DNA from: Bremia lactucae
Lineage: Eukaryota > Oomycota > Peronosporomycetes > Peronosporales > Peronosporaceae
Direction of reading: 5' to 3'
Assembly (NCBI RefSeq): GCF_004359215.1
Contig: NC_090613.1
Span: 3,686,161 to 3,712,271, forward strand
DNA: 26,111 bases
The notes below the pieces were generated by a model. That model ran no database searches and was not told the DNA's origin. It worked only from the letters and a program-made list of their open reading frames with translations. This document shows positions 8,641 to 17,530 of the stretch, one piece after another. The position numbers were made by a program, and so were the translations under genes. Each line of letters opens with the position of its first letter. Position 1 is the stretch's first letter.

Positions 8641-9570
8641 TGCGCCATTCTGGGACGCCAGTCTTTTTTGTGCGCAGCCCGAGTCTTAGTGGGGAGAGGG
8701 CCCCTCACTATGCTGAGTGCGAAAGAGGGACGTAGTTTCGACAATATGACAGTGACCCGCGAGGGTGTCATCGCAAAGAGAAAAACTAGCTCTTGTGACC
8801 TTGCGAGCTTAGCAGTAGTCAATACAAACTACGTCCTATGACCGACCTCTCGGCGGTTTCATAGGCGACTTCGACGCAAAAAGCGTGAGCGAGGCTCCAC
8901 GCTTTGTGGATGAGCGATTAGCCACTACACGAAAAGTCCGTGACGCGATAACAAGCGCACAGAACAAACAAAAATAATATGCTGACCAAAATAGTGGCAA
9001 AAACAATGAGCGCTACAGTGTTGGAAATAAAGTACTAATAGTACTGCTCCTCTACCTAAAAATGCATTTCTGTACTACGTGCAGGTACTACAAAATGTTT
9101 GCCATGTTTACGTTGGACCATTAACTGTGGTCGAGCGGGTTAAAGACCTAAATTATAGGCTCACTTTCTCGCCATACATGAAGACGCTCGTGGGTTGTCT
9201 CAAACGTTATGTAGGCCCAAGTAAGGTCACATATTCCCAACAGTTGGTGGAGAGGAGAGAGGCGAAAGACTTGCTTCCGACCTCCTCTTTCCATGGTAAC
9301 GTAAAAGACTCAGAGAGGTAGGGACATCACGCAAGTAACGCGGATCCCTCAGCATTATCTTCTCCAGATAGTCCGAGTGAGTCTTCAGGCGTTCATAATC
9401 CTGACGATCCTTCGCTCGGACATAATAAAGATTCGAGGTCAGTCGCAAGACCCTCGAGGACCACAATACGTCGTTAAGCAACGCTTAACGCCTGCGATTG
9501 AATGGACGAAGGCAAGGCAGCCGCAAGTAGGTGGGCGATATCGCCGCTCCTATCGGTCGCCGCCTGCTCT
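8641..9570 (+). pseudogene. Family D post-integrase region
   Basis: The region is decayed and mostly readable as fragments. The best part, 9079-9250, reads as the SH3-like integrase tail: YVGPLTVVERVKDLNYRL, then SPYMKTLVGCLKRYVGPSKV, corresponding to the GPF-x-V, YMKTHPVFYVGRLKRY pattern of the family. The rest is a Ser/Pro/Arg-rich spacer. A 7-bp stem flanking about 8881-8904 and another at about 8837-8866 were noticed. Confidence 0.7.
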
Positions 9571-9730
9571 GATGGATGCGGGTGGGAATTCAACGCTTCC
9601 TTGTCAGAAGGTTATTTGCCCTCCGCTCCGTTAGGCAAAAGTATCAGATCCTCGTCCGGTGGAGAGGATACCGAAGAATTTCGACTTTTGAGAACCGATC
9701 GATATATTACGTATTGACGTGCCCGGTCTG
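9571..9730 (+). pseudogene. Family D chromodomain, frameshifted
   Basis: In the frame starting at 9591 the plus strand reads QRFLVRRLFALRS then YQILVRWRGY and STFENRS, the chromodomain signature of chromovirus-type Gypsy integrases (YLVRWRGY, then TWEP). The domain usually directs insertion to particular chromatin. The preceding SPPALMDAGG is in another frame, so at least one frameshift separates them. The typical WE pair is FE here. Confidence 0.7.
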
Positions 9731-10158
9731 GTGATTCCTATGAAAGGGTGGACCAGCTGAGGCCTCTTCGTTAGTATCAAATGGACTAGCAGGAGTAGCA
9801 TAGTGAGAAGTAACAGGGGGTACAGTACCGCCCATTATTCTTTCACACGCAAGTGGGCGAAATTATATCGCTGCATTCCGTCTCGTATTGGTCGGGCGTT
9901 TGATTTGAACGCAACATTACCGATATCGGGGTAATACGTCCAAACGTTTCCTATGAGCCTTCCATGCATCACAGACGCCATAAAAATTTTGTGCTTCTAC
10001 AATAGTGCGCTCTAGCAGCGACGCTATCCGGCTCTTTGGCACGAGGCCATTGAGATGGATGAGGCATTAGTGATATGCCTCCCGTCATACAGCCCCGTTC
10101 GATACGACTGGCTTGTGACACCGACTGAGCTCGCCCGCGTGACATCGGCGGAGCTTTA
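9731..10158 (+). pseudogene. 3' tail of the family D element, no LTR
   Basis: A plus-strand frame is nearly open from about 9755 to 10158 with two or three stops (SIVRSNRGYSTAHYSFTRKW, then LYRCIPSRIGRAFDLNATLP, and near the end YDWLVTPTELARVTSAEL). It has no start and no domain I can name. It ends abruptly where the duplicated host DNA begins, and no 3' LTR follows. It may be the end of pol or part of another element. Confidence 0.4.
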
Positions 10159-10579
10159 GAAGGTCTATGTTGTTGTTGTCGAACAGAGGCTGGCTAAAGC
10201 ACGCAGAATGTTGCTTTAAAAGTCGATGCGAAATGCGATTTAACAGCGTCTCATTCAAATCCCTTTCTTACCGATGGTGTCACAAGCCAAACGGTAATAA
10301 AAATAATGAACCTGCTAATACACTTAACAGGAGATTTAATGCATTTAGTGCTTCTGATACGTCTATCGAGTTTTTTTATTTTTCCAAGAGCCTATTGATA
10401 GAAGTGACCATTGAATCCTTTAATTGCTTGTGACTAATCGGCACCGCATATATGGTAAGATTGGATGCTCTTAGAAGAGCAAGCCTCAACATAAGACCAC
10501 TATCCCATCTCGAAGAGACAGAAAGATGTTCTTATCAAGCTGTTGTTACTTGTCGGTACAGTATTAGTAGAGGCTATTG
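10159..10579. repeat. Segmental duplication, copy 2, cut by LTR C
   Basis: This matches 2242-2553, including the minus-strand coding remnant, the string TGGTGTCACAA, and the end GAGGCTATTG. It contains about 118 bases (10313-10430) that copy 1 lacks, flanked by GT and AG on the minus strand, so an intron lost in copy 1 or a simple deletion are both possible. LTR C begins immediately after CTATTG; the lectin promoter and gene that follow in copy 1 are absent here. Confidence 0.8.
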
Positions 10580-11045
10580 TGTAACGGGCTAAAGTTGCCC
10601 TAATGTTACACAGTCCCCATTAAGTACATTTGTTGTACTTAAGGGGATGGTCAATCACTAAATAATAGTAATTAGACCCAACCCTTGTGGATGTGATGCA
10701 CATGGGTGCATTCACATTAGGAGGAATGACGCCCAGCGTCATCCGTGATGACGGCTAGCGTCATCAGTTACGCGAGGTATCTATAAAGATATGCTCGCAA
10801 TACATATTAAATGATATCTATAAAGATAACATTTTAATTGGTAAAAAATAGGTATTTCTATTTAATTCTATTAAACATAAATCAGTCTGAAAATTACTAC
10901 CTACTTGGTAAGTGCGCACGAGGAGACGGATTACCGCTCCCGTGACGACACTTAACCAGAGTTCTTAGTGTGTTGGGTGAGGTCGCTTGCGCGCCCACCA
11001 CAACTACCTCACTGCACGCAAGAGAAGCAGGTTTAACCGCTTCCT
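10580..11045 (+). repeat. LTR C, plus strand, cut by the gap
   Basis: It starts TGTAACGGGCTAAAG and follows 1157-626 in reverse complement up to GGTTTAACCGCTTCCT. Compared with the left copy, the palindromic TGACGC hairpin is present twice (10726-10742 and 10747-10765). The last 60-70 bases of the LTR and the primer site should be in the gap. Confidence 0.85.
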
Positions 11046-11145
11046 NNNNNNNNNNNNNNNNNNNNNNNNNNNNNNNNNNNNNNNNNNNNNNNNNNNNNNN
11101 NNNNNNNNNNNNNNNNNNNNNNNNNNNNNNNNNNNNNNNNNNNNN
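11046..11145. other. Assembly gap (100 N)
   Basis: A run of exactly 100 N, with LTR C on the left and the last part of a family A gag on the right. The real distance is unknown. Confidence 0.95.
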
Positions 11146-11480
11146 CCCATGGACCTTTCTTACGTCGAAAGCGAGAGACCTCGCTTTTCGAGCAACAAGC
11201 GATTGCAGAGATGTAATCGCTGTCAAAATACTACGCTAATGAGCGAAGTGCCCCACGCCCAGTACCGAGGGGTACTCAACGTACTAATGGACAGAATGCA
11301 AAAAGGGCAAGGGCCGCGGGTCCGACTTTGTTACGAAGTCGCAACAGCGAGGCGGACCGCCAAAAAACGATCGGGCGCAAAGCCTTACTGATCCAGCAAC
11401 CTCAAGAGAATATGCAACTCTCTTGACGAAAGTTGCCCGACACACTATCATTATGTGTCTCTGAACCTGGCGATGAGGTA
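11146..11480 (+). pseudogene. Family A gag, C-terminal part (copy 2)
   Basis: It starts with PMDLSYVESERPRFSSNKRL and the remains of the CCHC knuckle (CNRCQNT, then a frameshift before the His), parallel to 4945-5215. The downstream basic spacer and QQPQENMQLS segment also match copy 1. The first three quarters of gag are in the gap or missing. Confidence 0.8.
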
Positions 11481-11499
11481 TCCGTCATCATTTTGAAGA

Positions 11500-11850
11500 T
11501 AAAGGTGACAAATGATTTGTCACTAAGTGCCCTAGTGGACTGTGGGGCGTCGAACAACTTTCTTCGTCGCCAGTCCTAGAGGGTCCTAGGCTCAAATATG
11601 TTGATCTCGACAGGCGCATCGATAACAGTGATGAAACGCAAAGTGAGATTTCACTACACGTTAGAAGGTTTACAGTATGATGATGATTTTATCGTACTGG
11701 ATTTGGATGACAAATTTGTTGTCATCCTAGGTTTACCTTGGCTCAGAAAGTATGAGTCAAGATTCAGCTGGTAGCATCGATCCGTAAAGATGCCTGCCAC
11801 TAGTTCATCAGATAGCCATCTGATGAACGTCTTGGGCGTCCACAAGCGTA
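11500..11850 (+). pseudogene. Family A protease (copy 2)
   Basis: The active-site loop is intact here: DCGASNNF with a preceding LSALV (about 11523-11560). Then, across a frameshift near 11575, ITVMKRKVRFHYTLEGLQYD and FIVLDLDDKFVVILGLPWLR follow, the usual end of a Gypsy protease. A stop after RFSW (near 11775) ends the domain. It gives the reference for the one-base loss in copy 1. Confidence 0.8.
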
Positions 11851-12640
11851 CTACGAGTGAGTGCTATTTTCACTTGTGGTACAGTCGTTAGTACGACTGC
11901 ACAAGATCACAGTGTGATGACTTATCACAGTGGAGTCAGCTGCCGGCGGCTATGCGAATGCATAGGCAGCGCCGAAGGTCCACCACTCGAATAGTTCGAA
12001 TGGATTGAGACATGAATTTACGCCTAGCAGGCGACATTCAAGGAAGATACCGGATATCCAAAATGGACAATACGATGATCCTAGGTTGAGTTGAGAGTCG
12101 ACCGTAGAGGATTCGACTGTGATAGCGCAATCACAGTTCGAAGACGTAGAGGTAATAAGTCTACACGCACTTGAGGAGAAATCTCCTTAAATACTTAATG
12201 CTGAAGAGACTTGAGTATAGCATCCCGAGGGATGAATCTCTCGGCAGCCTGTGGAAAAGGGATCCCAGGAAGAAACCGAGACATTGAATGTTTTGTTTAG
12301 TGACGGATCAAGAGTAGGCCGTTTTACTCTTGATCTGTATGCGCCTCCGAAGTTAACTTCGGAGATAACTCAACTATTAACCCTAAACCCTAAACGGCGT
12401 TTTAGAGATCTGCATACTGGCAGAATCAAGCAGATCTGCGCTCTCGTCACAGAGGACGAATACGAAACCGATATTCAATAAGCGGTATTTTTTGCAGAGA
12501 ATGAACGGGTTCTCAACAGCTCATCGTTTGACGAAAGTGTCCTCGATGTGCTGACTCGGATTGAGATATTTACTACTCAATCCTGGGAGTCACTTAAGTC
12601 AAATTCTTTGTACAACGATTTGATGGAATTCGGGGATGTA
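11851..12640 (+). pseudogene. Family A protease-RT linker (copy 2)
   Basis: It is collinear with 5681-6480. The longest open piece is 12251-12481, with SRVGRFTLDLYAPPKLTSEI and RRFRDLHTGRIKQI, then AENERVLNSSSFDE after a stop. No named domain. It shares most hairpins with copy 1, for example the palindrome CTCCGAAGTTAACTTCGGAG at 12343-12362 and 12558-12583. Confidence 0.65.
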
Positions 12641-13090
12641 TTTTCTGAATCAGTTCCATGTGAGTTGCCTATAAAAAGGCACTCGACATGAGATCGAGCT
12701 CAAACCGGGCTCGAAGTACTGTGTCATGAATCAGTGACCACTGCCTCGTAAACAAGTACTTGCGATCGATAAAGTCTTTATCGATCGATTAAAATTGGGC
12801 CACGTAAGGGAGTCAACCTCCCCACATAGCTCCCCGACCTTCTGTGTGCGAAAGCTGTAGGCGAAATACCATTTCTTAGGTGCATCGTCGGTAAACACGA
12901 TGTGCACCTTGATCCCGAAAAGATCAAGGCAATCACCGACTGGCCAGTCTCAGTCGATGTCAAGGGACGTAGAAGTTCCTTGGGATAGCCGCGTACTTGC
13001 ACAAGTACCCACGCAATTATGCCGAGATGACAGCTCATCTATCTCGTCTCTTGAAAAAGACGAGAAATGGTAATGGAACGCTGATTGTCA
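12641..13090 (+). pseudogene. Family A RT with catalytic core deleted
   Basis: RT begins as in copy 1 (PCELPIKRHST, then in other frames SPHSSPTFC equivalents near 12815-12850). At about 12854 it jumps directly to GEIPFLRCIVGKHDVH and LDPEKIKAITDWP, which in an intact RT lie after the YFDD motif. The palm with the catalytic aspartates is therefore deleted, by roughly 130-150 codons. Perfect hairpins of 8 bp (12907-12929) and 14 bp (13071-13101) lie in the remainder. Confidence 0.8.
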
Positions 13091-13139
13091 GCGTTCCATT
13101 AGAGCATTAAGCAAAGCTTGATGCCATCCCCATCTTCGC

Positions 13140-13520
13140 GGTTGCAGATTAGGACATACCATTTATGTGGTCTGTGACGCCAGCGATCTCGCAATTGGCT
13201 GTGCGTTAATGCACGGACGTGCCGTCTGTTACCAATCGCGTCAGCTGCAACCAGCTGAACGCAATTACCGAGTGCATGACAAGGAACTCCTTGCAATGAA
13301 ATATGCACTGGCTAAGTTTAGGGTCTATCTCCTCGGAGAAAAGCCGTTCATTGTACGTACGGACCATGCGTCAACACGCACGGCCGCAAATAGCCCACAC
13401 CTCTCGCAAAGAATGGCGAGGTGGCTATCCTTCTTCGCGAAGTATAATTCCTTCGTGTAATATAAACCAGGACGACTTAATGTCGTCGCTGATGCTTTAT
13501 CACGCCGACCCGATTTTGAG
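13140..13520 (+). pseudogene. Family A RNase H (copy 2), nearly intact
   Basis: The open frame 13167-13460 carries VCDASDLAIGCALM (first Asp), QSRQLQPAERNYRVHDKELL (Glu), FIVRTDHAS (Asp), SPHLSQRMARWLSFFAKYN, then a stop followed by YKPGRLNVVADALSRRP in other frames. About nine residues are missing between CALM and CYQSRQ compared with family B and other Gypsy pols. RNase H removes the RNA strand during reverse transcription. Confidence 0.85.
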
Positions 13521-13770
13521 CCGGCTGCGCATTCCAACAGTGAAAAAAAAATCCACTTTTGTAACACTCATTACAAGCGTTCCGTCGTCAACTTTGTTTG
13601 ATGACATAAAGTAAGCCAACGCAGAAGTTAAGGACTTTCTGCATTTAATGATTCATCTGATGAATCCATCGAAAAAAAAATTTAAAGATAAATTGGCTAT
13701 ATATCGATCGTATTAGATCGATTAACAACACGCAACGGCTTACTGTACTACATAGCCGTTGCCAGCGATC
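13521..13770 (+). pseudogene. Family A pre-integrase region up to the break
   Basis: Fragments PSSTLFDDI, DFLHLMIHLMNPS and TTRNGLLYYIAVASD can be followed in changing frames; they are the segment just before the integrase zinc finger. The match stops at about 13770 after AVASD. The expected continuation (TPR-type then VPTHNDLRLRIM) is found on the minus strand from 17211, evidence for an inversion breakpoint. Confidence 0.75.
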
Positions 13771-14922
13771 AAAACCTTCACAGTCGCTTGAGCGACTAAC
13801 AAGTCAGCTTGTACTTAGCCTCGTGCCATTACGCACCGAGCTAATTGAGGTTAGGTCCTGCTTACTCTCACTTCCTACAGGTTCGACAGAGCCTAGATCT
13901 TCCTAAGTAGGGCGCCTCGCCCCTACTTGGTATCGACGTTTTCCCGTACCGTACCAGATTTCTGGTATAGGTGGGAATTGGTGCTCTTTCAAGCTTTACG
14001 CGTATTTCGTAGGGGACAGGCCGGACGTAGATGTTTTCTGTTTTCGCATATATAACATTTACGGATGTTCTTATGCTGTTCCACAGCTTGGAAAGCCTCT
14101 TCTTTTTCCTTAACGATGCTTAAATCCAATAAGCTCCGGTCTACTAGACAGTACCCATGTGCTCGAATAGCTTTCTCGGTTAACAGGCGTGCTAGCACAA
14201 GCAGACTTAAAGTCGAACTCAACGCGTAGCGCTATGGCAACTGCCTCTTCGAAAGTAGCAGGATGGGATCGTAATAATTATGTCCGGGCAACGCCCTCCC
14301 TGTGACCCCCCATAAACGGTTACGACAGTTGCTTCTTGCACCGAGTCTTGATGAATAGATGCAATGAGAATTCTCAACTCCTCCTAAACATAGTCCCCTA
14401 GGGTTCGTTCATCCTGTCGAGCCGCTATGAGCCGTGATCGCATTGAAACATGCTAGTCATCTGCTATTTCAGCGAATCCCATGAGGAAAAAGCGTCGTTT
14501 ATGGACGTACTGCACGATAGTGCCCACACCATGGCTCTTCCTCCGAGTTTGAAAATGACCAGAGCCATTTTGTGCCGTTCTGTTGTAGACAAGGCGACGT
14601 CATTGAACATCTCCATCTGCTTTATCCAAAAAGGGAGGGTTTCTCCTTTCTTTTCTCAAATGTCTTCACATTGACAGCTAGAGGGCAAGCCTTAGGATCT
14701 GAAACAGGTACAGAGATGTACTGAGTTGGCATAGATGCCGCATGGTGATCTTGAACCTGTCCGATCAGGGGGGATTCATATTGTACGAAGCCTACAAGCT
14801 TTGCATGCAGGACCTCTGGTCCCTAAGACATAGAACACTCTATATGTTCAAACCCAAAACAAAGTTTTGAGCCTATCATACGCTTTGCGTTGCGCCTCTA
14901 CAGGTTCTGGAAACGTTTCCAT
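13771..14922 (-). pseudogene. Family B gag and protease start, inverted
   Basis: Read leftwards from an ATG at 14922 (METFPEPVEAQRKAYDRLKT). The gag core reads MFNDVALSTTERHKMALVIF and RAMVWALSCSTSINDAFSSW, then SHPATFEEAVAIALRVEFDF, and DLSIVKEKEEAFQAVEQH before a complete CCHC knuckle (CYICENRKHLRPAC at about 14037-14078). After that VRNGTRLSTS and SSDCEGFD lead to the protease, where the break occurs. Several stops and frameshifts interrupt it. Gag packages element RNA. The rest of this element is 17212-23350. Confidence 0.8.
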
Positions 14923-14982
14923 TTCTGTAAAGGCTTAGTCTAATAAAGACTCAGGCGTAGATTGAATACGAGTGCTTCCAGG

Positions 14983-15458
14983 TGTAGCGGAGCTACCTCG
15001 CTCCTTAAGTCAGAGGAAGACTTATAGACTCAAAGAGTCTCTTAGCTCTATTGAACTTAAGGGTTTAACAACTTAATGAGTCGTCCAAGCTCTAAAAGCT
15101 TAATGAATCCTAGTTCAAGGGATTCGGGGGTTCGTAGAACCAATGGCAACTAGTGTCCGAGAGTATGTACCTCAGACAGGCTTCTATCGCTCACAGATCA
15201 ATGCGCAAGTCTTAGGAAGGCACTAGACGCTCTAGTATCAGAAGGGGAACTGCAGTTTATCTAGTTATTTAAATCTAAAAAAACTTACCCTAGCCAAACA
15301 TTTTCACCGCCAGATTAATATCTGCCGGCGACCACATTTGTTCTCCATACTAACATGAGATTTAGTAATTGACTATTTTAAAAAAGGATAGAAGGGTGTT
15401 TTACCCAAAAGTAATGAACTTCAACAACGATTCACCAACCGATGTGTGCCCCATTACA
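14983..15458 (-). repeat. LTR B, 5' LTR, inverted with its gag
   Basis: On the minus strand it reads from TGTAATGGGGCACAC (15458) to GCTCCGCTACA (14983), 476 bp. It aligns with 22683-23350 on the plus strand, including GATCAATGCGCAAG, GCCAGATTAATATCTG-type and ACCGATGTGTGCCCCATTAC landmarks. It is followed by CC and a TGGAAGCACTCG primer site at about 14980-14969. Confidence 0.88.
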
Positions 15459-15535
15459 ACACCCCAAGTGGCAGGTCTAATTTTTATGCATAAAGTAATT
15501 GACAATCCCGTTAAGTACACTTTGTGTACGTCATG
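15459..15535 (-). repeat. LTR C scrap between LTR B and LTR A
   Basis: On the minus strand the 77 bases contain AAGTGTACTTAACGGGATTG, TCAATTACT, AATTAGACC and ACTTGGGGTGT, matching LTR C at 24930-25012. Families A and B thus appear to have landed in or next to an older LTR C. Confidence 0.55.
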
Positions 15536-15954
15536 TGTAACGGGGCACTGCCGACTTGTACTGCTTCAGTCTAAGTCCACTTTGCAATGTTTCAGTGCAA
15601 GTGGTGACACACGTCACTTCACGTACACTAGTACGTGCAGAGGAAGACTCGTGAGGGTTAAATGAAAAGTGTATTTAATATACATAGTTCATCTGTTTCT
15701 TTCTATTTTATACTAACTTAATTTTAAACTAATACAAAACATGTAGTAAAGTCTTATCTGTCTCTCTCTTTGCGCGCGTCTAGTGCTGACTGGACCGCGA
15801 AGCAGTATATATAATGGCTTATACCTACCAATGAGTACGCTTTCCGAATATTACTATGTAAAGAAATTTTCCCCAAATATTATCTACTTTCTAGATAATA
15901 TATTAATCAACAACCTTTCAGTGTTACTTTCATGTAACGATACACCACGTTACA
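15536..15954 (-). repeat. LTR A, 3' LTR of the split family A element
   Basis: On the minus strand it reads from TGTAACGTGGTGTATCG (15954) to GTGCCCCGTTACA (15536), 419 bp, and matches 3399-4012 without the 170-bp insert. A purine-rich tract precedes it. Confidence 0.88.
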
Positions 15955-15967
15955 TCACCCCTCCCTT
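15955..15967 (-). other. Polypurine tract before LTR A
   Basis: The minus strand reads AAGGGAGGGGTGA immediately before TGTAACG. Its position and composition fit the plus-strand primer of an LTR element. Confidence 0.6.
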
Positions 15968-17211
15968 GAATGACAATCACTCTGACTGTCATTTAATAGA
16001 GTGGTCACTATAATACCCACTTTAGTGAAAACGATGTGGATTGGTCAGAACCATCATTTTCAATTCCATCTTTAAGTTTTTGGTAGGTAGTAGTACTATA
16101 TCATTAATTTAAATTAAGAACATTTGCTCTTCCATGTTTGTCTGCGTTCCGTTTCTGCCGGTCCCTGCATAGCAATTGAATCCTGTACGAAACAGAAAAC
16201 TGATTATTAAGCCAGGAGAAATTCCTCTGCTGACTCATTTGTTTCGTCTTTTATAGTACGCTTTGTGCGCACTGGCATGAGATATTTCTCTTCTTCAGCA
16301 AGGTATTCCTCGCTGGTACTATTTTTTTTGGAACAACAATATCATCACTATTGCCGAGATATTCTCTTTCGATGTCGATTGCTTCGACATCGACATCATT
16401 CGCTTCGTCGGTAATTTTGACGCGTGGTGAGCATGATCCAGAACTGGTTTTGCTCGTAAGAGTCCCTCCCTCCTCTTAAACTACAGGATCCCTCTAATTG
16501 GGTGGGTATGCGTGAATGGCGTAAGCCATTCAAAAAGAATGATGTATGCGTTGTAGGCGCGTGCACCGAATTGTTGATGTCAAATTCGGCCATCGGTAAA
16601 AACTCGCTCCAATTCGGATACGATTGGATGTTACCTAGAAGTATCTTGTCAAGGACGCTATTGACGCGTTCCGTCAGACCATCTGTCTCCCGATGATGAG
16701 AAGTTGACATAGTCAGCCGTATACCGAGAGATCGGAACACGAATTGCCAAAACTCCGCCGTGAACCGTGGATCTCTATTGGAGACCAGTTCACGGGGTAA
16801 ACAGTGGAGTCTGAATACACTGTCGATAAAGACACGGGCACGGTCCGGAGCCATGATTGACTCTGGTACTGCAGAAAATGTACCATCTTGCTGAAACTGT
16901 CTACAAAAACAAGGATTCCATTGTTTTTGTGATCGTCCTCTGGAAATCCGAAGTCGAAGTCCATAGACATTCTGCCGGAAGTAGTTGAGGGTTGTAAAGT
17001 GCACGGGATGAAGGGCTAGGCAACACCTGTTGACACGCCTCGCAAGCACGAATGAACTTGTGCACGAACTGATACTGGCGGGGCCAGTAAAAGTCGCGAT
17101 TTACCGTGAGATAAGTTCTCTGACGTCCACGATGCCCACTTGTGGTGCATCACTCATAAAAACATGATTCGCAAACGCAAATCATTGTGAGTTGGGACGA
17201 AGATACGTGTA
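15968..17211 (-). pseudogene. Family A integrase and 3' end of pol, inverted
   Basis: Read leftwards from 17211. TTRIFVPTHNDLRLRIMF precedes a stop and a decayed zinc finger. The catalytic core is partly open (17049-16396): MSMDFDFGFPEDDHKNNGIL (first Asp, in frame 16970), then ESIMAPDRARVFIDSVFRLH, LPRELVSNRDPRFTAEFW (second Asp), STSHHRETDGLTERVNSVL (Glu) and LPMAEFDINNSVHA. After a frameshift, DVDVEAIDIEREYLGN and DRQKRNADKHGRANV are the post-integrase region, reaching NDIVLLPTKNL near 16080; the SH3-like end and any chromodomain are missing. This is the missing half of the pol at 11146-13770. Confidence 0.88.
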
Positions 17212-17530
17212 GTGAAAGCAATGGTTAATTTTAATTGACTCAGGAGCGTCTTGCAATTATGCTCGACGTCTTTCCGTTGAAGGAAATCAACAATCCGTTG
17301 TGTTGAGGCGCTTAAAGCGCAAAAAAGTGATGCAATCACTGCTCGGTGAGCGACTGGGACTCGTGTCACTGTTCCTAAAGTTCCATTGAACTTAGGCATA
17401 AAGTCATTTGAATTTGACAGTATGGAACAATGTCTCGTCCTTGATTGGGATTCCAGATATTATCTCATCCTCGGAATGGACTGACTCGAACGCCATGAGC
17501 CATGGATCGATTAGAGGGTCTAAGACCTTA
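17212..17530 (+). pseudogene. Family B protease
   Basis: The plus strand shows the active-site loop DSGASCNYARR (Asp codon at 17237-17239), then, across a frameshift, ITAR, a stop, ATGTRVTVPKVPLNLG and FDSMEQCLVLDWDSRY with the end LILGMD, a stop, LERHEPWID. This is the usual layout of an aspartic protease in oomycete Gypsy pol. A minus-strand ATG ORF across this region (from 17399) is a shadow. The start of the domain is at 13771 on the other strand because of the inversion. Confidence 0.82.

Larger units (their letters stand above)
11157..13487 (+). repeat. Dense short inverted repeats (family A copy 2)
   Basis: The second copy keeps or extends many hairpins of copy 1. Examples: GAAAGCGAG with CTCGCTTTTC near 11166, AAATGATTTGTCAC-type stem near 11504-11526, GGATGACAA with TTGTCATCC near 11706-11728, 12558-12583 (8 bp), 12763-12787 (11 bp, loop 3), 12907-12929 (8 bp), 12993-13008 (7 bp, loop 2), 13042-13065 (8 bp), 13071-13101 (14 bp, loop 3), and 13471-13487 (6 bp, loop 5). 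Confidence 0.75.
13771..17211. other. Inverted 3.44-kb block with breaks inside two retrotransposons
   Basis: Inside the block, family B 5' parts (protease start, gag, LTR) run on the minus strand from 13771 to 15458 and family A 3' parts (LTR, integrase) on the minus strand from 15536 to 17211. Outside, family A runs plus into 13770 and family B runs plus out of 17212. At the left break, AVASD (plus) should continue with TTRIFVPTHND, found at the right break on the minus strand. SRSSDCEGFD (minus, left break) should continue with KQWLILIDSGAS, found in plus at the right break. Both joins agree with family patterns to within a codon or two. Confidence 0.85.

Noticed and set aside
14450..14674. 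Plus-strand 74-codon ORF
   Set aside because: Shadow of the family B gag running on the minus strand.
17154..17399. Minus-strand ATG ORF of 81 codons next to the family A integrase
   Set aside because: Only its last part (IFVPTHNDLRLRIM) is real integrase. The rest is the antisense of the family B protease (DSGAS at 17237).
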